Origin: Rhizobium sp. CCGE 510
Lineage (GTDB): Bacteria > Pseudomonadota > Alphaproteobacteria > Rhizobiales > Rhizobiaceae
DNA: 64,000 nt
Direction of reading: 5' to 3'
NCBI RefSeq assembly: GCF_000292525.1
Contig: NZ_AEYF01000026.1
Location: 186,001 to 250,000, forward strand
The notes under the pieces are model-generated. The model saw only the letters and a list, made by a program, of their open reading frames with translations, searched no databases and was not told the DNA's origin. Below are positions 18,303 through 26,501 of this stretch, piece by piece. Positions within the stretch are counted from its first letter, which is position 1. Every line of letters starts with the position of its first letter. The translations under genes were made by a program, and so were the position numbers.

Positions 18303-18935
18303 ATGTCCGTCGAGCTAGACGCAACCACCTATGTTCACGCCAAGCCGACAACCGCGCACTCCTACATCCTGCCTGCTGTGCTCGAGGTGCTGGAGAGCCA
18401 TTTCGGCGGTTCTGCGAAAAACGACGTCTTTGATTTGGGATGCGGTACCGGCGGAGCGGCCGCTGCTCTCGCGAACAAGGGTTATTATGTCGTTGGTGTC
18501 GATCCCTCCAGCGATGGTATTGTCAAGGCCAATATCAATTATCCCGAACTGCCGCTGCATGTCGGCTCGGCCTATGACGATCTTTCCCGGGAATATGGCA
18601 CGTTCAATGCCGTCATCAGCCTGGAGGTGGTCGAACACGTCTACGATCCGAGGGCATTCACCTCGACGCTGTACGATCTTGTCAAGCCGGGCGGCATCGC
18701 CGTGATGTCGACGCCCTATCACGGTTATCTCAAGAACCTTGCGCTGGCTGCGATGGGGAAAATGGATGATCACTTCATGCCGTTGAAGGATCATGGGCAT
18801 ATCAAGTTCTGGTCGAAAAGCACTCTGAGCACGCTGCTGCTGGATGCGGGCTTCGACAATGTCCATTTCGAATATGTCGGAAGGATTCCCGTTTTGGCCA
18901 AGTCGATGATCGCCGTCGCTCGAAAGCCTCTTTAG
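18303..18935 (+). CDS. SAM-dependent methyltransferase, class I
   Basis: 210 residues. Motif I VFDLGCGTGGAAAALANKG binds S-adenosylmethionine, followed by VVGVDPSSDGI (acidic loop) and VISLEVVEHVYDP (motif II region), the UbiG/Methyltransf_11-23 pattern. The substrate is not readable. The ATG follows a strong GGAGGGAGGG sequence. Upstream about 290 bases are very AT-rich and probably carry its promoter. The gene stands alone between an unknown membrane protein and the PraR-like regulator; a role in surface glycan methylation is only a guess from location. Confidence 0.87.
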   Translation: MSVELDATTYVHAKPTTAHSYILPAVLEVLESHFGGSAKNDVFDLGCGTGGAAAALANKGYYVVGVDPSSDGIVKANINYPELPLHVGSAYDDLSREYGTFNAVISLEVVEHVYDPRAFTSTLYDLVKPGGIAVMSTPYHGYLKNLALAAMGKMDDHFMPLKDHGHIKFWSKSTLSTLLLDAGFDNVHFEYVGRIPVLAKSMIAVARKPL

Positions 18936-19177
18936 AGACGGCGTCGAAGTGGCCCCGATTTCGAATAGCATTCACCCATCTCGAGTGTGCGACAGAGCGT
19001 GAAAGAGTGCGGTATGCATCCGCTCGAGAGCATCCGCTACAATAATCCACAGGTTGTTTTTTTATTGTGTGCAGTGCTGAAAAAAAGTCCTTACCAAATA
19101 TTTACTTTTAGTTGCATTTTGGCTTAAACTCTCCATTATACAGCTGGGCGTGCTGATGAGGTGGGAGACTTATTCAC

Positions 19178-19603
19178 ATGACGGCTAAATCCCCGAATTC
19201 GATCGACGTCTATGTTGGCAACCGGGTGAGGGTGCGACGAAAGACGCTCGGGATGACCCAGCACGGTCTGGCCGAACTTCTGGGCATTACCTTCCAGCAG
19301 ATCCAGAAATACGAAAAAGGCACAAACCGAATAGGCGCCAGCCGTCTTCAGCGTATCTCCGAGATTCTTCGCGTACCCATCGGCTTTTTCTTCGAGAACG
19401 GCGGTTCCGGACCGATCGAAGGTGAGACGAGCGAATTGAACAAGTTTTTGTCCTCGAAGGAGGGGCTGGCGCTCAACAAGGCATTCATCGCCATCGAGGA
19501 CTCGAATATCAGGCAAAAACTGGTGGCATTGGCCAAAAGTCTGGCCGTCGCGGGTTTCTCTGAGACCGACGGTGAGTTGCATGATCCGGTTGTAAACGGC
19601 TAA
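19178..19603 (+). CDS. XRE-family transcriptional regulator, PraR-like
   Basis: 141 residues. The N-terminal helix-turn-helix (about residues 12-70) reads VGNRVRVRRKTLGMTQHGLAELLGITFQQIQKYEKGTNRIG, the form seen in rhizobial PraR and its paralogues, where PraR represses quorum-sensing and biofilm genes. The C-terminal part (residues 90-130) is a helical segment, EGLALNKAFIAIEDSNIRQKLVALAKSLA, as in that group. The protein probably binds DNA as a dimer. It lies 508 bases upstream of the YcaO-TfuA genes on the same strand, so control of that locus is possible. Upstream sequence (19040-19140) is AT-rich. Confidence 0.85.
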   Translation: MTAKSPNSIDVYVGNRVRVRRKTLGMTQHGLAELLGITFQQIQKYEKGTNRIGASRLQRISEILRVPIGFFFENGGSGPIEGETSELNKFLSSKEGLALNKAFIAIEDSNIRQKLVALAKSLAVAGFSETDGELHDPVVNG

Positions 19604-20111
19604 GGACGGATCTTGCTTCATCTTCAGACATTCGGCGATCTGTGGTTGATCGAGACGAGTGGCGACCGGATCAATGGGCTGTTGATAACAGCCTGTATGT
19701 ACCGGTGCGCGCCATGAACTCAGCCGCTATAAATTGGCTCGGCTGAAAACCAGCGGCAGCGTTCCGCTCAATTCGTTCGCACCTGACCCTATTTCTGGCG
19801 TGCTCAGGAGCGAGTTTCTTGATCGGTGATCGAAAACGGGCGCTATTCCATAGGTAACGCGACGAAAGCGTCGATTCGACATTGGACGCCGAAAAGTCGA
19901 TTGCCATCGTTTCCTGCCGCGAGCATTGCCAAAAGAACTTGGTCTGGAAGGCCAGTTTTGATGATAACTTCGGACCTTCCATGGCAAGCACAGTCATTAT
20001 AGGGATATCTAGTGAAGCAGACGCCGTCGTTTGGTCGGGGCGGGTGCTTCCGGCCACGTCAACGGTTGAGGCGATTTTCTGACAAACCGCGCCCACTATT
20101 CCGACAGGATC
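19604..20111. other. 508-base region upstream of ycaO, with one candidate small ORF
   Basis: Apart from the small frame at 19882-20082 described separately, I see only frames of 13 codons or fewer beginning at ATG. The region contains the promoter of the YcaO-TfuA genes. No clear operator or hairpin is visible. Confidence 0.4.
19882..20082 (+). CDS. Candidate small ORF ahead of ycaO (possible precursor peptide)
   Basis: A 66-codon frame from TTG 19882, or 33 codons from ATG 19981, ending 29 bases before ycaO. Codon third positions in the first half look like those of real genes here. The peptide has two cysteines (SCREHC) and a Ser/Thr/Gly-rich C-terminal half (STVIIGISSEADAVV, LPATSTVEAIF). 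There is no strong ribosome binding site for either start. RiPP precursors often sit directly beside their YcaO gene, hence the call, but the frame could equally be chance or a decayed gene. Confidence 0.25.
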   Translation: MDAEKSIAIVSCREHCQKNLVWKASFDDNFGPSMASTVIIGISSEADAVVWSGRVLPATSTVEAIF

Positions 20112-21320
20112 ATGTCGCCGCGGGAAACTCTTTCCCGCGTCGAGCCGTTTTTGGCCAGATTCGGCATTACCAGGGTTGCGCGACATACCGGATTGGACGA
20201 CATCGGCATCCCCGTCTGGTGCGCCTATACCCCGAATTCGCGGTCGATCGTGATTGCGCAGGGAAAGGGCGTGACCGATCTGGACGCCAAGGTATCCACT
20301 GTCATGGAAGCGCTCGAACGGGCGGTCGCCGGCGAGCCCTTCGTCAAGCTCGTTCACGGTTCCTCTTCTCGCTTGCAGGCGATGGGCTGCGAGGTCGACA
20401 GGTTGAGCTGCCTGACCGCCGTCCATAAACCCGATCTCGGGCCGGACGACGAGACGGAATGGGTTGCCGGCGTCAATATCCTCAGCGGCGACGAGATCCA
20501 TATTCCCTTCGAAGCAGTGGTGCTCGACCGGACGCGCGATGCGCGATACTGGATGTCGTCGGATGGTCTGGCTTCAGGAAACAATGACGAGGAGGCAATC
20601 TTTCATGGCGTCCTGGAGCGTATCGAGCGCGACGCCCATGTGTTGTGGCAGGTTGGCGGGGAAGCCGATCTTTATGGCGGATGCGTCGATCCCCGCGGCT
20701 TTGGGGATGGCGCCCTCAGCGGGCTGATCGACAAGATCGAAGCATCGGGATTGGCGCTCAGGCTATTCGATATCACCAGCGACATCGCAATCCCGTGTTT
20801 CACCGCCATGCTGGGTCCTGGGGAACTGTCTCTGGCCCCCAGGCATGCTCACGGCAGGAGGGATCTTCGTCGTGAAAGGGACATTCGGCTTGTCGAGGTA
20901 ACCGGCGGTACCGGGGCGCATCCGTTCCCCGTGCGCGCGGCCATTCGGGCGGTGACGGAAGCCGTGCAATCCCGGCTGACCTATATCAGCGGCGCCAGGG
21001 ACGATATTTCGCCTGCGACCTTCTCGAGATCCCTCCCACCGCTGATGCGACGAGCCTTCGATGCGGTTGCCACACCGCCTGCCGCCTTCCATCGTGACGG
21101 CGCGGCAGGACACCAGCAACAGGATCTGACGCATCTTTTGCGACATGTGCTTGACGCCCTGCGCAGCAGAGGGATTGCTTCGGTCATGACAGTGCGCCTC
21201 AGCGACGACACGCTTCCCTTCAGCGTCGTCAAGGTCGTTATCCCGGAGCTCGAAAATCCGGAGGGGGAGCGCGCCCGGCGATTTGGAACAAGGGCTCTGG
21301 CCAAGGCGATAGGGCTGTGA
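20112..21320 (+). CDS. YcaO-domain protein, TfuA-associated
   Basis: 402 residues. YcaO enzymes use ATP to activate peptide backbone amides, making azol(in)es, thioamides or amidines. Marks seen: KVSTVMEALERAVAGEP (ATP/Mg-binding Glu cluster, residues 60-76), SDGLASGN (150-157), EEAIFHGVLERIERDA (160-175), GTGAHP (266-271) and TEAVQSRLTYISGARDD (282-298), the last being the typical TfuA-associated YcaO signature. Residues about 240-263 are an unusual Arg-rich stretch. The tfuA gene overlaps its stop (GTGA). The partner pairing points to thioamide or trifolitoxin-type modification, as in TfuA-dependent systems where TfuA supports sulfur delivery. The substrate is unknown. Confidence 0.9.
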   Translation: MSPRETLSRVEPFLARFGITRVARHTGLDDIGIPVWCAYTPNSRSIVIAQGKGVTDLDAKVSTVMEALERAVAGEPFVKLVHGSSSRLQAMGCEVDRLSCLTAVHKPDLGPDDETEWVAGVNILSGDEIHIPFEAVVLDRTRDARYWMSSDGLASGNNDEEAIFHGVLERIERDAHVLWQVGGEADLYGGCVDPRGFGDGALSGLIDKIEASGLALRLFDITSDIAIPCFTAMLGPGELSLAPRHAHGRRDLRRERDIRLVEVTGGTGAHPFPVRAAIRAVTEAVQSRLTYISGARDDISPATFSRSLPPLMRRAFDAVATPPAAFHRDGAAGHQQQDLTHLLRHVLDALRSRGIASVMTVRLSDDTLPFSVVKVVIPELENPEGERARRFGTRALAKAIGL

Positions 21321-22024
21321 AGATCATTTTCGCAGGTCCCAGTCTTCCCGACGCGGCGTTGCTTGCCGGCGCGGCGATCCGCGTCCTGGCGCCTGCCATG
21401 CAAGGCGATGTCTTGGCTCAGGTGGAGCAAGGCGCCAATGTCATCGGCGTGATCGACGGCGGCTTCGAATATGCCGCACCGGTCTGGCACAAGGAAATTC
21501 TCCATGCTCTCTCGCTCGGCGTGGCCGTCCTCGGGGCGGCAAGCATGGGCGCCTTGCGAGCCGCCGAATGTCATCCGTTTGGGATGATCGGGATCGGCCG
21601 CATTTTCGAGGACTATCGCACCGGCCGGCTGGTCGACGATGCCGCCGTCGCCCTTATTCACGCGCCGAGCGCGCTCAATAGCAAGCCGCTGACGATACCG
21701 CTCGTCAACGTCAGTGCCACGCTCGATGCGATGGAGGATCGCGGGCTGCTGGCAAATGGATTGCGCCAAAAGCTCGAAGATGCCGCAAGTGCGATCTTTT
21801 TCAAGAGGCGGACCTGGCGGGCGATCGTCGAGCAATGTGCCGGTATAGCCGAGCCCGGTCGTCCGCAACTGCTGGCGGCCCTTGTTTCGAATTCCGTCGA
21901 TCAAAAACGCATCGACGCGCTGGAACTGCTGAAGGCCGTGCAGGAAACCCGTGACATTCGCTCGAACGCCGATCGGCCTTGGAAACTGCATGAGACCTCG
22001 TTCCGGACGCGACCTGCACCGTGA
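21317..22024 (+). CDS. TfuA-like protein, YcaO partner
   Basis: 235 residues. Family signature clear: FAGPSLPDA at the N-terminus, QGDVL, VIGVIDGGFEYAAPVWHKEIL and GAASMGALRAAECHPFGMIGIGRIFEDY, then DDAAVALIHAP. TfuA was first found in the trifolitoxin region of R. leguminosarum and its relatives help YcaO enzymes in thioamidation, probably by supplying sulfide. The start GTG overlaps the TGA of ycaO by four bases, so the two are translationally coupled. The C-terminal helical part is of usual length. Whether the product is a trifolitoxin-like peptide cannot be told: the other trifolitoxin genes are not here. Confidence 0.9.
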   Translation: MKIIFAGPSLPDAALLAGAAIRVLAPAMQGDVLAQVEQGANVIGVIDGGFEYAAPVWHKEILHALSLGVAVLGAASMGALRAAECHPFGMIGIGRIFEDYRTGRLVDDAAVALIHAPSALNSKPLTIPLVNVSATLDAMEDRGLLANGLRQKLEDAASAIFFKRRTWRAIVEQCAGIAEPGRPQLLAALVSNSVDQKRIDALELLKAVQETRDIRSNADRPWKLHETSFRTRPAP

Positions 22025-22119
22025 ATCGAAGGCGGCAATGTCACCGGGAGTTGTGTCACGCTTTTTTCACGGGCTCCATCACGTCAGCGCGCGTATCATT
22101 CCTTCAATTGAGGGGAGAC

Positions 22120-22374
22120 ATGCACATGGGCGTGACATTGGCTGCCAAGAGAAACACAGACCGCGGGGCGGAAGGCAGTCCGGACGAACTCATCGCGCTG
22201 GCGCGAATGATCGCTTATGCGCGACAGGTCGCTCAGGATGTCAAACTGCAGTTGGCGACGAACTGCCTCGATCTGGCGCTCGAGGCCGTCAAGCAGGAGG
22301 TGGGGGAGGGGTTGACCAAGGAATTGGCCGAATTGAGCTCGCCAGTCCCGCAAGTAAGCGTGAGATGTCATTAA
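22120..22374 (+). CDS. Small protein downstream of tfuA, unknown function
   Basis: 84 residues from ATG 22120, which follows GAGGGGAG by three to four bases. Residues 20-70 form an amphipathic helical segment (ELIALARMIAYARQVAQDV, CLDLALEAVKQEV), and the short tail ends PVPQVSVRCH. A longer frame from 22021 also exists and overlaps tfuA by four bases. It lies 95 bases after tfuA on the same strand, and a long hairpin follows at 22412-22451. Could be a RiPP precursor with a helical leader and a small Cys-containing tail, or an accessory protein. Not a recognised family. Confidence 0.6.
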   Translation: MHMGVTLAAKRNTDRGAEGSPDELIALARMIAYARQVAQDVKLQLATNCLDLALEAVKQEVGEGLTKELAELSSPVPQVSVRCH

Positions 22375-22411
22375 CGCGTCGATCGGCGCGACTTCAAGCC
22401 TTCGAGCCTAC

Positions 22412-22451
22412 GCATAACCGCGAAAATCAAAATCGATTTTCGCGGTTATGC
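22412..22451. repeat. Perfect 17-bp inverted repeat (hairpin)
   Basis: Arms GCATAACCGCGAAAATC (22412-22428) and its exact reverse complement (22435-22451) with a six-base loop. No T-run follows on either side, so it is not a canonical terminator, though it may stop or protect the tfuA transcript. It resembles the class of short palindromic elements scattered between rhizobial genes. Confidence 0.75.
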
Positions 22452-22739
22452 CTGTGTGAATACTCATTGATCGAAGCAAAGGCATTTGACCGCATGGCGG
22501 GGGAGTAACGTGCTGAACCCGAAGCCCGGGCGTCGGCAATCGATCAACTATGGCTTGGAGAGGCCCGGCTTGTTGCCGGTCGCTGATGGTCGGGGCGTCA
22601 GGATCTACCGAAGCCGCCACGTGGATGGTCAAGCGAGCGATAAACGCTCTCCTTGACGTTGCTTCCGGGCAGGGAAGCGGCGCGATTTCGCGTTCCATGT
22701 CTCCTGCGCGACCGACCGAGCGACGGCCGATCCCTGATC

Positions 22740-22946
22740 TCAATGGGTCAGATTGCGCTTCTGGGCCAGCAGTAAAATGTAATCGTCGGCAATGTCTGCG
22801 ATGGCCATTGCGACTTCCGCCGGATCGCACCCCTCGACCCTCGTATTTGCAATGAACTGATAAACCGCCTTCTCGATCTGCTTCCGGCAGATCATCACGC
22901 GTTCATCGTAACCAAATTCCGGAATATGCGATGCCATATCACTCAT
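22740..22946 (-). CDS. Small helical protein, unknown function
   Basis: 68 residues from ATG 22946, preceded by GAGGGAG at nine bases. The sequence (FGYDERVMICRKQIEKAVYQFIANTRVEGCDPAEVAMAIADIADDYILLL) reads as two or three helices with a VEGCDPAEVAMAIADIADDY motif that looks conserved in style with rhizobial small proteins. It is transcribed towards the YcaO-TfuA genes. Function unknown. A longer frame from 23006 would start without a ribosome binding site. Confidence 0.6.
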   Translation of the reverse strand: MSDMASHIPEFGYDERVMICRKQIEKAVYQFIANTRVEGCDPAEVAMAIADIADDYILLLAQKRNLTH

Positions 22947-23882
22947 CAGGTCGGCTCCCTCACTACTTACAGTGACCATGACACAAATTATAAGTTGAGC
23001 AAGCAAATGCTTTATGAAGGGTTAATTCGCTGTCGAGGTGCGACCATTTCGACACAGGTTGGTATACCGTAAGACCTTCCGGCGTGTTGAAACGAGACGG
23101 GTCTAGCGATGCCGGACGTGTGGTGGCGAAGGGATACGCAACCGGGCCGACGCAATGGCCTGGCGCCGGTATCTCCATCAGCTGTACGAGAACCCCCTGC
23201 GCCGGATTGTGAAATTGACGGACCGGTTGTTGCCGGCTTGAGCAGCGCAATCTTTGCGTGTCGTGCGGGGGTAACCATCTGATTCTACAATATATTAAGC
23301 CACCGTAGAGCTCCGGCTATCGTCCAATGATCCTAGGTTGCGCCGGCACCTCTCGGGGGCGCCACGATGATCGATGATTGTCAGGGCGATCAACTGTGAT
23401 CGCGTTGTCGGTATGCCGGCTGGGTTGTCGGGCGGCGGCTGCGGGCCGGTTTCAGCCGACTTTCCACTGTCTGGAGAACCGAGATCGAGGCCGGGCGGAG
23501 ATTAAAGAAAGAATAAACTGCGACTGATCATCGTGATGATCAAGTAAAATTTTATCAAAAGGTCAAATAATAAGTTTCAGACAGAGGTTGCATTTAAAAT
23601 CAACTAAAATACGAACAAAAATTGTAGAGGCATTAATCACAGGATGTGTCTGTTGATAGTCTCAGTGATTTTATTAGTGCCTATCGTGTGCCTATATCGA
23701 CGATTTTACACGGACATATTGATAGCGTTGCGTTCATACGTACATAATTCGGCTGCCGACAGCAAAGTATAGTTTCTGATGCGGGTTGGCGAGCGACGCA
23801 ACTGCCATCCTCATTCGAAAATGTGAGACTGCCTCATTGAGTGTATCTCTACCGCGCGATATCACTGTGCGAATGCAAAGTT

Positions 23883-23913
23883 GAGGACCCGCCGGGGTGG
23901 TTGACGGGTCCTC
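23883..23913. repeat. 9-bp inverted repeat
   Basis: GAGGACCCG pairs exactly with CGGGTCCTC across a 13-base loop. No T-run follows. It stands alone in a gene-poor stretch. Confidence 0.4.
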
Positions 23914-24312
23914 CCGTAGGAATGTCTGCACAGTGCGTAGATATAATCGCAGTTAAGTCGTGTATTGTCACACATCATTATTGGGTTGATTTTCTTTTAT
24001 TGTGGAAACTATCGTTTTAATGGATTGATGACCGTGATTTTTGACGTGTTTAATTGTGAATTGTCGGAAAATTCGGGGTCCATTCTTCCGGCGGCGAAGT
24101 TGTGGCGTGTTCGGCGGCTGGCAAATCGTTCCAAACTGCGTGCTGTGGGCTTGAGCATTGCGCTTGATTGCCATCAACAGGCTGTTTAAATTCGGGGGAT
24201 AGCGGCGGGCCATGGCCGAAGACCGGTATGGCAAGAGGCGCCAGCAAGATGCGTCGGGGGTAAGGACTGGTTTCATCGAAGCGCCCACTCGCGTGGGCCC
24301 TTCGAGCCGCAT

Positions 24313-24342
24313 CACCCTGAATCCCAGGATCACTCCAGGGTG
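24313..24342 (-). terminator. Possible hairpin after the sugar-binding protein gene
   Basis: CACCCTG and CAGGGTG arms (seven pairs) lie 7 bases past the stop of the binding-protein gene on its transcript. There is no T-run; it could end or stabilise the mRNA. Confidence 0.3.
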
Positions 24343-24348
24343 CCAAGA

Positions 24349-25338
24349 TCACTTCTGAATGCAAGTGTCCACAGTATCCTTGGTGCATTCGTCAAGCCCG
24401 GTAAACACCGGATCCTCGACCTTTTTGCCGGATATCATGTCCATCATCACGGTTGGTGCCTTGTAGCCCATTTCGAACGGCCGCTGGCCGACGAGCGCGG
24501 TCACTAGGCCTTCCTTGGCGATCGCCACTTCGTCGCCGATCGTGTCGGCGGCGCCGATGACGAATTCGTTCTTGCCGATCTTGTCTGCCATCGGCTTGAA
24601 CAGGTCGCGGTAGGGCTGCGGTGCGCCGAACAGCGGCCAGCCGCCCATGATGCCGAAGGCATCGAGGTCGGTATTGGCGGCGAGGATGTCAGTCATCGCC
24701 TGGACGCCCTTGGCGCCATCGTCATTGGTGAACACAGGGCAGCCGGCAACCTCCGTCCAGCCGCCTTCGCCTTTCAGCGCGGCAAGGCCCTTCTGGCCGC
24801 TCAGCGTATCGCGCATGCCCTGGGCGCGGCGCAGGATGTTGTCGGCGCCGGGATTGCCTTCGATGGTGCAGATCTTGCCGCCCTTCGGCTTGGCCTTCTT
24901 GATATATTCGCCGATCTTCGCACCCATCAGATAGTTGTCGGTGCCGAGATAGGTCTTGCGCAGAGCGGCGTCGTCAGCCGAGAGATCGGCATCGAGCGTC
25001 ATCACCGGAACGCTCGGATTGGCCGTCTTCAGCGTCTGGGCGATCAGTTTGGCGTTCGACGGCGAGATGGCGATGGCGGCGGTGTCGGCCTTGCCCAGCA
25101 TGTCCTGGACGATCTGCGCTTCGCCGGCTTCATCGGAGGTCGATGCCGGGCCGGTGTAGAAGCATTCATATTCGGCGGATGCGTTTTCCTTGTTCCACTT
25201 CTGGCAACCCTGGTTGATCGCCTCGAAGAACGGGTTGTCGAGGCCTTTTACGACGATAACCAGCTGCTTCTTGGCGGCGAGCGCCTGTCCGGCCGTCAGC
25301 GCCAGGACTGCAGCTGTAAGCAATAATGCCTTCCTCAT
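24349..25338 (-). CDS. Sugar ABC transporter periplasmic binding protein (ribose/fructose class)
   Basis: 329 residues with an N-terminal signal (MRKALLLTAAVLALTAGQALA, cut after ALA). The rest is a type I periplasmic binding fold of the RbsB group: VIVVKGLDNPFFEAINQG, AIAISPSNAKLI, VMTLDADL, GTDNYLMGAKIGEY and ICTIEGNPGADN. The ATG is preceded by GGGAGG. It probably serves the ATPase and permease encoded divergently at 26502-28424. The sugar is unknown; the pattern resembles fructose/ribose-type binders. It may be co-transcribed with the epimerase just upstream (48 bases). Confidence 0.9.
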   Translation of the reverse strand: MRKALLLTAAVLALTAGQALAAKKQLVIVVKGLDNPFFEAINQGCQKWNKENASAEYECFYTGPASTSDEAGEAQIVQDMLGKADTAAIAISPSNAKLIAQTLKTANPSVPVMTLDADLSADDAALRKTYLGTDNYLMGAKIGEYIKKAKPKGGKICTIEGNPGADNILRRAQGMRDTLSGQKGLAALKGEGGWTEVAGCPVFTNDDGAKGVQAMTDILAANTDLDAFGIMGGWPLFGAPQPYRDLFKPMADKIGKNEFVIGAADTIGDEVAIAKEGLVTALVGQRPFEMGYKAPTVMMDMISGKKVEDPVFTGLDECTKDTVDTCIQK

Positions 25339-25386
25339 AGCTTCCTCCCATTGAAAAAGACGGGCACTTCTGCACCCGCCGCGTCA

Positions 25387-26367
25387 TCAACCTGGATACC
25401 AGACGACCCGAGGCTCCTCCTTCGAACGCTGGTATTCCCAAGCCGAATTGATCAGCTTTTCCAGATCGTAGACCGGCTTCCAGTCCAGCAGATATCTGGC
25501 CTTGCTATTGTCCATCCAGTTCGAGTGAAACTCACTCGCAATGTCGACCGAGCCGAGCCCGCGGGTACGGGCGAGATGTGCTGCGACGTCGCCATAATCG
25601 ACGGGGCGATCCATCGAGATGTTGAAAAGCTGGCCCTTGGCGCGCGGGTTGTCGAGCGCGGCGAGGATTGCCGAGACGAGATCGTCGACATGCACGAAAT
25701 TGCGCTTCAGTGGCCGCCCGTCGGCATCGCGCAGCAGCGGCAGCGTGCCATCATGCGCGTAACGTTCGGCATCGGCCGGCGACACCAGTGTCTTCCAATC
25801 CGGTCCGCCGAAGACATCCTCGCCGAAGGACAACGTGAACTTGAAATCGTCCTTCTCCATGATCCACGGCGCACGCAGGCAGCAGGTGTTGATACCGTAC
25901 TGGAGGGCGAATTGCTCGAGCATCACCTCTTCCAGCACCTTGGACAGCGCATAGCAGCCGGGATAGGCGCGATGCGGCGTCTTTTCGGTCACCGGCCCGT
26001 CATGGCGATAGAAAAAATGCCCGATGCCGGCATCGCCGCCGATCAGGATGAACTGCTCCGCCGTGGGGCTGGCGCGAAACGCCTCGAGCAGCCAGAACAG
26101 ACCCTTGACGGTGATATCCATCACATCGGCCGGGATTTCCTTGCAGGTGGCGAGATGCACGACATGGGTGACACCATCCATCGCTGCCGCCACGACATCG
26201 CTGTCGGCGATCGAGCCCTTCACGACACTGACGCGGTCGGTTTCTTCGAGCACGCGATTGTGACAAAGCGCGCGAATGCGTGCTTTGGAAAATTGCGGCT
26301 CGTCAAGCAGCCCGGTAATAAAGCGCCGCCCGACCTTGCCCGTAGCCCCGGTGACAAGGATCAGCAT
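25387..26367 (-). CDS. NAD-dependent epimerase/dehydratase (extended SDR)
   Basis: 326 residues. Rossmann start MLILVTGATGKVGRRFITGL (GxxGxxG) and a conserved YxxxK-type site, YALSKVLEE, near residue 140, plus a NMSMDRPVDYG-like nucleotide-sugar region. ATG 26367 follows GGGGAGAGAGG; a longer frame upstream is rejected on this ground. It acts on a sugar or sugar-nucleotide, perhaps the one imported by the linked ABC transporter. The gene sits upstream of the binding-protein gene in one transcription unit. Confidence 0.85.
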   Translation of the reverse strand: MLILVTGATGKVGRRFITGLLDEPQFSKARIRALCHNRVLEETDRVSVVKGSIADSDVVAAAMDGVTHVVHLATCKEIPADVMDITVKGLFWLLEAFRASPTAEQFILIGGDAGIGHFFYRHDGPVTEKTPHRAYPGCYALSKVLEEVMLEQFALQYGINTCCLRAPWIMEKDDFKFTLSFGEDVFGGPDWKTLVSPADAERYAHDGTLPLLRDADGRPLKRNFVHVDDLVSAILAALDNPRAKGQLFNISMDRPVDYGDVAAHLARTRGLGSVDIASEFHSNWMDNSKARYLLDWKPVYDLEKLINSAWEYQRSKEEPRVVWYPG

Positions 26368-26501
26368 ACCTCTCTCCCCAGTAACAGCTAATATCCAGGC
26401 GTTTCCGGCGTCAATCTGTATTTGTCGTACAAAATAGATTTTTGTGATGAGGGACCGTTTTAGCGGACTATTGATTGACGATTCCTGGCGCTTTTGCATT
26501 A

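Larger units (their letters stand above)
22947..24348. other. 1.4-kb region without convincing genes
   Basis: Frames present (for example 23012-23278 and 23734-23931, minus) lack ribosome binding sites and recognisable sequence. From 23500 to 24060 the base composition is much more AT-rich than the surroundings. A 9-bp perfect inverted repeat (GAGGACCCG, 23883-23891 with 23905-23913) is present. May be a remnant of lost or transferred DNA, or hold small RNAs that cannot be seen by eye. Confidence 0.45.

Noticed and set aside
22550..22855. 101-codon frame after the tfuA region
   Set aside because: No start signal, overlaps the better-supported small gene on the other strand, and has no precursor-like layout.
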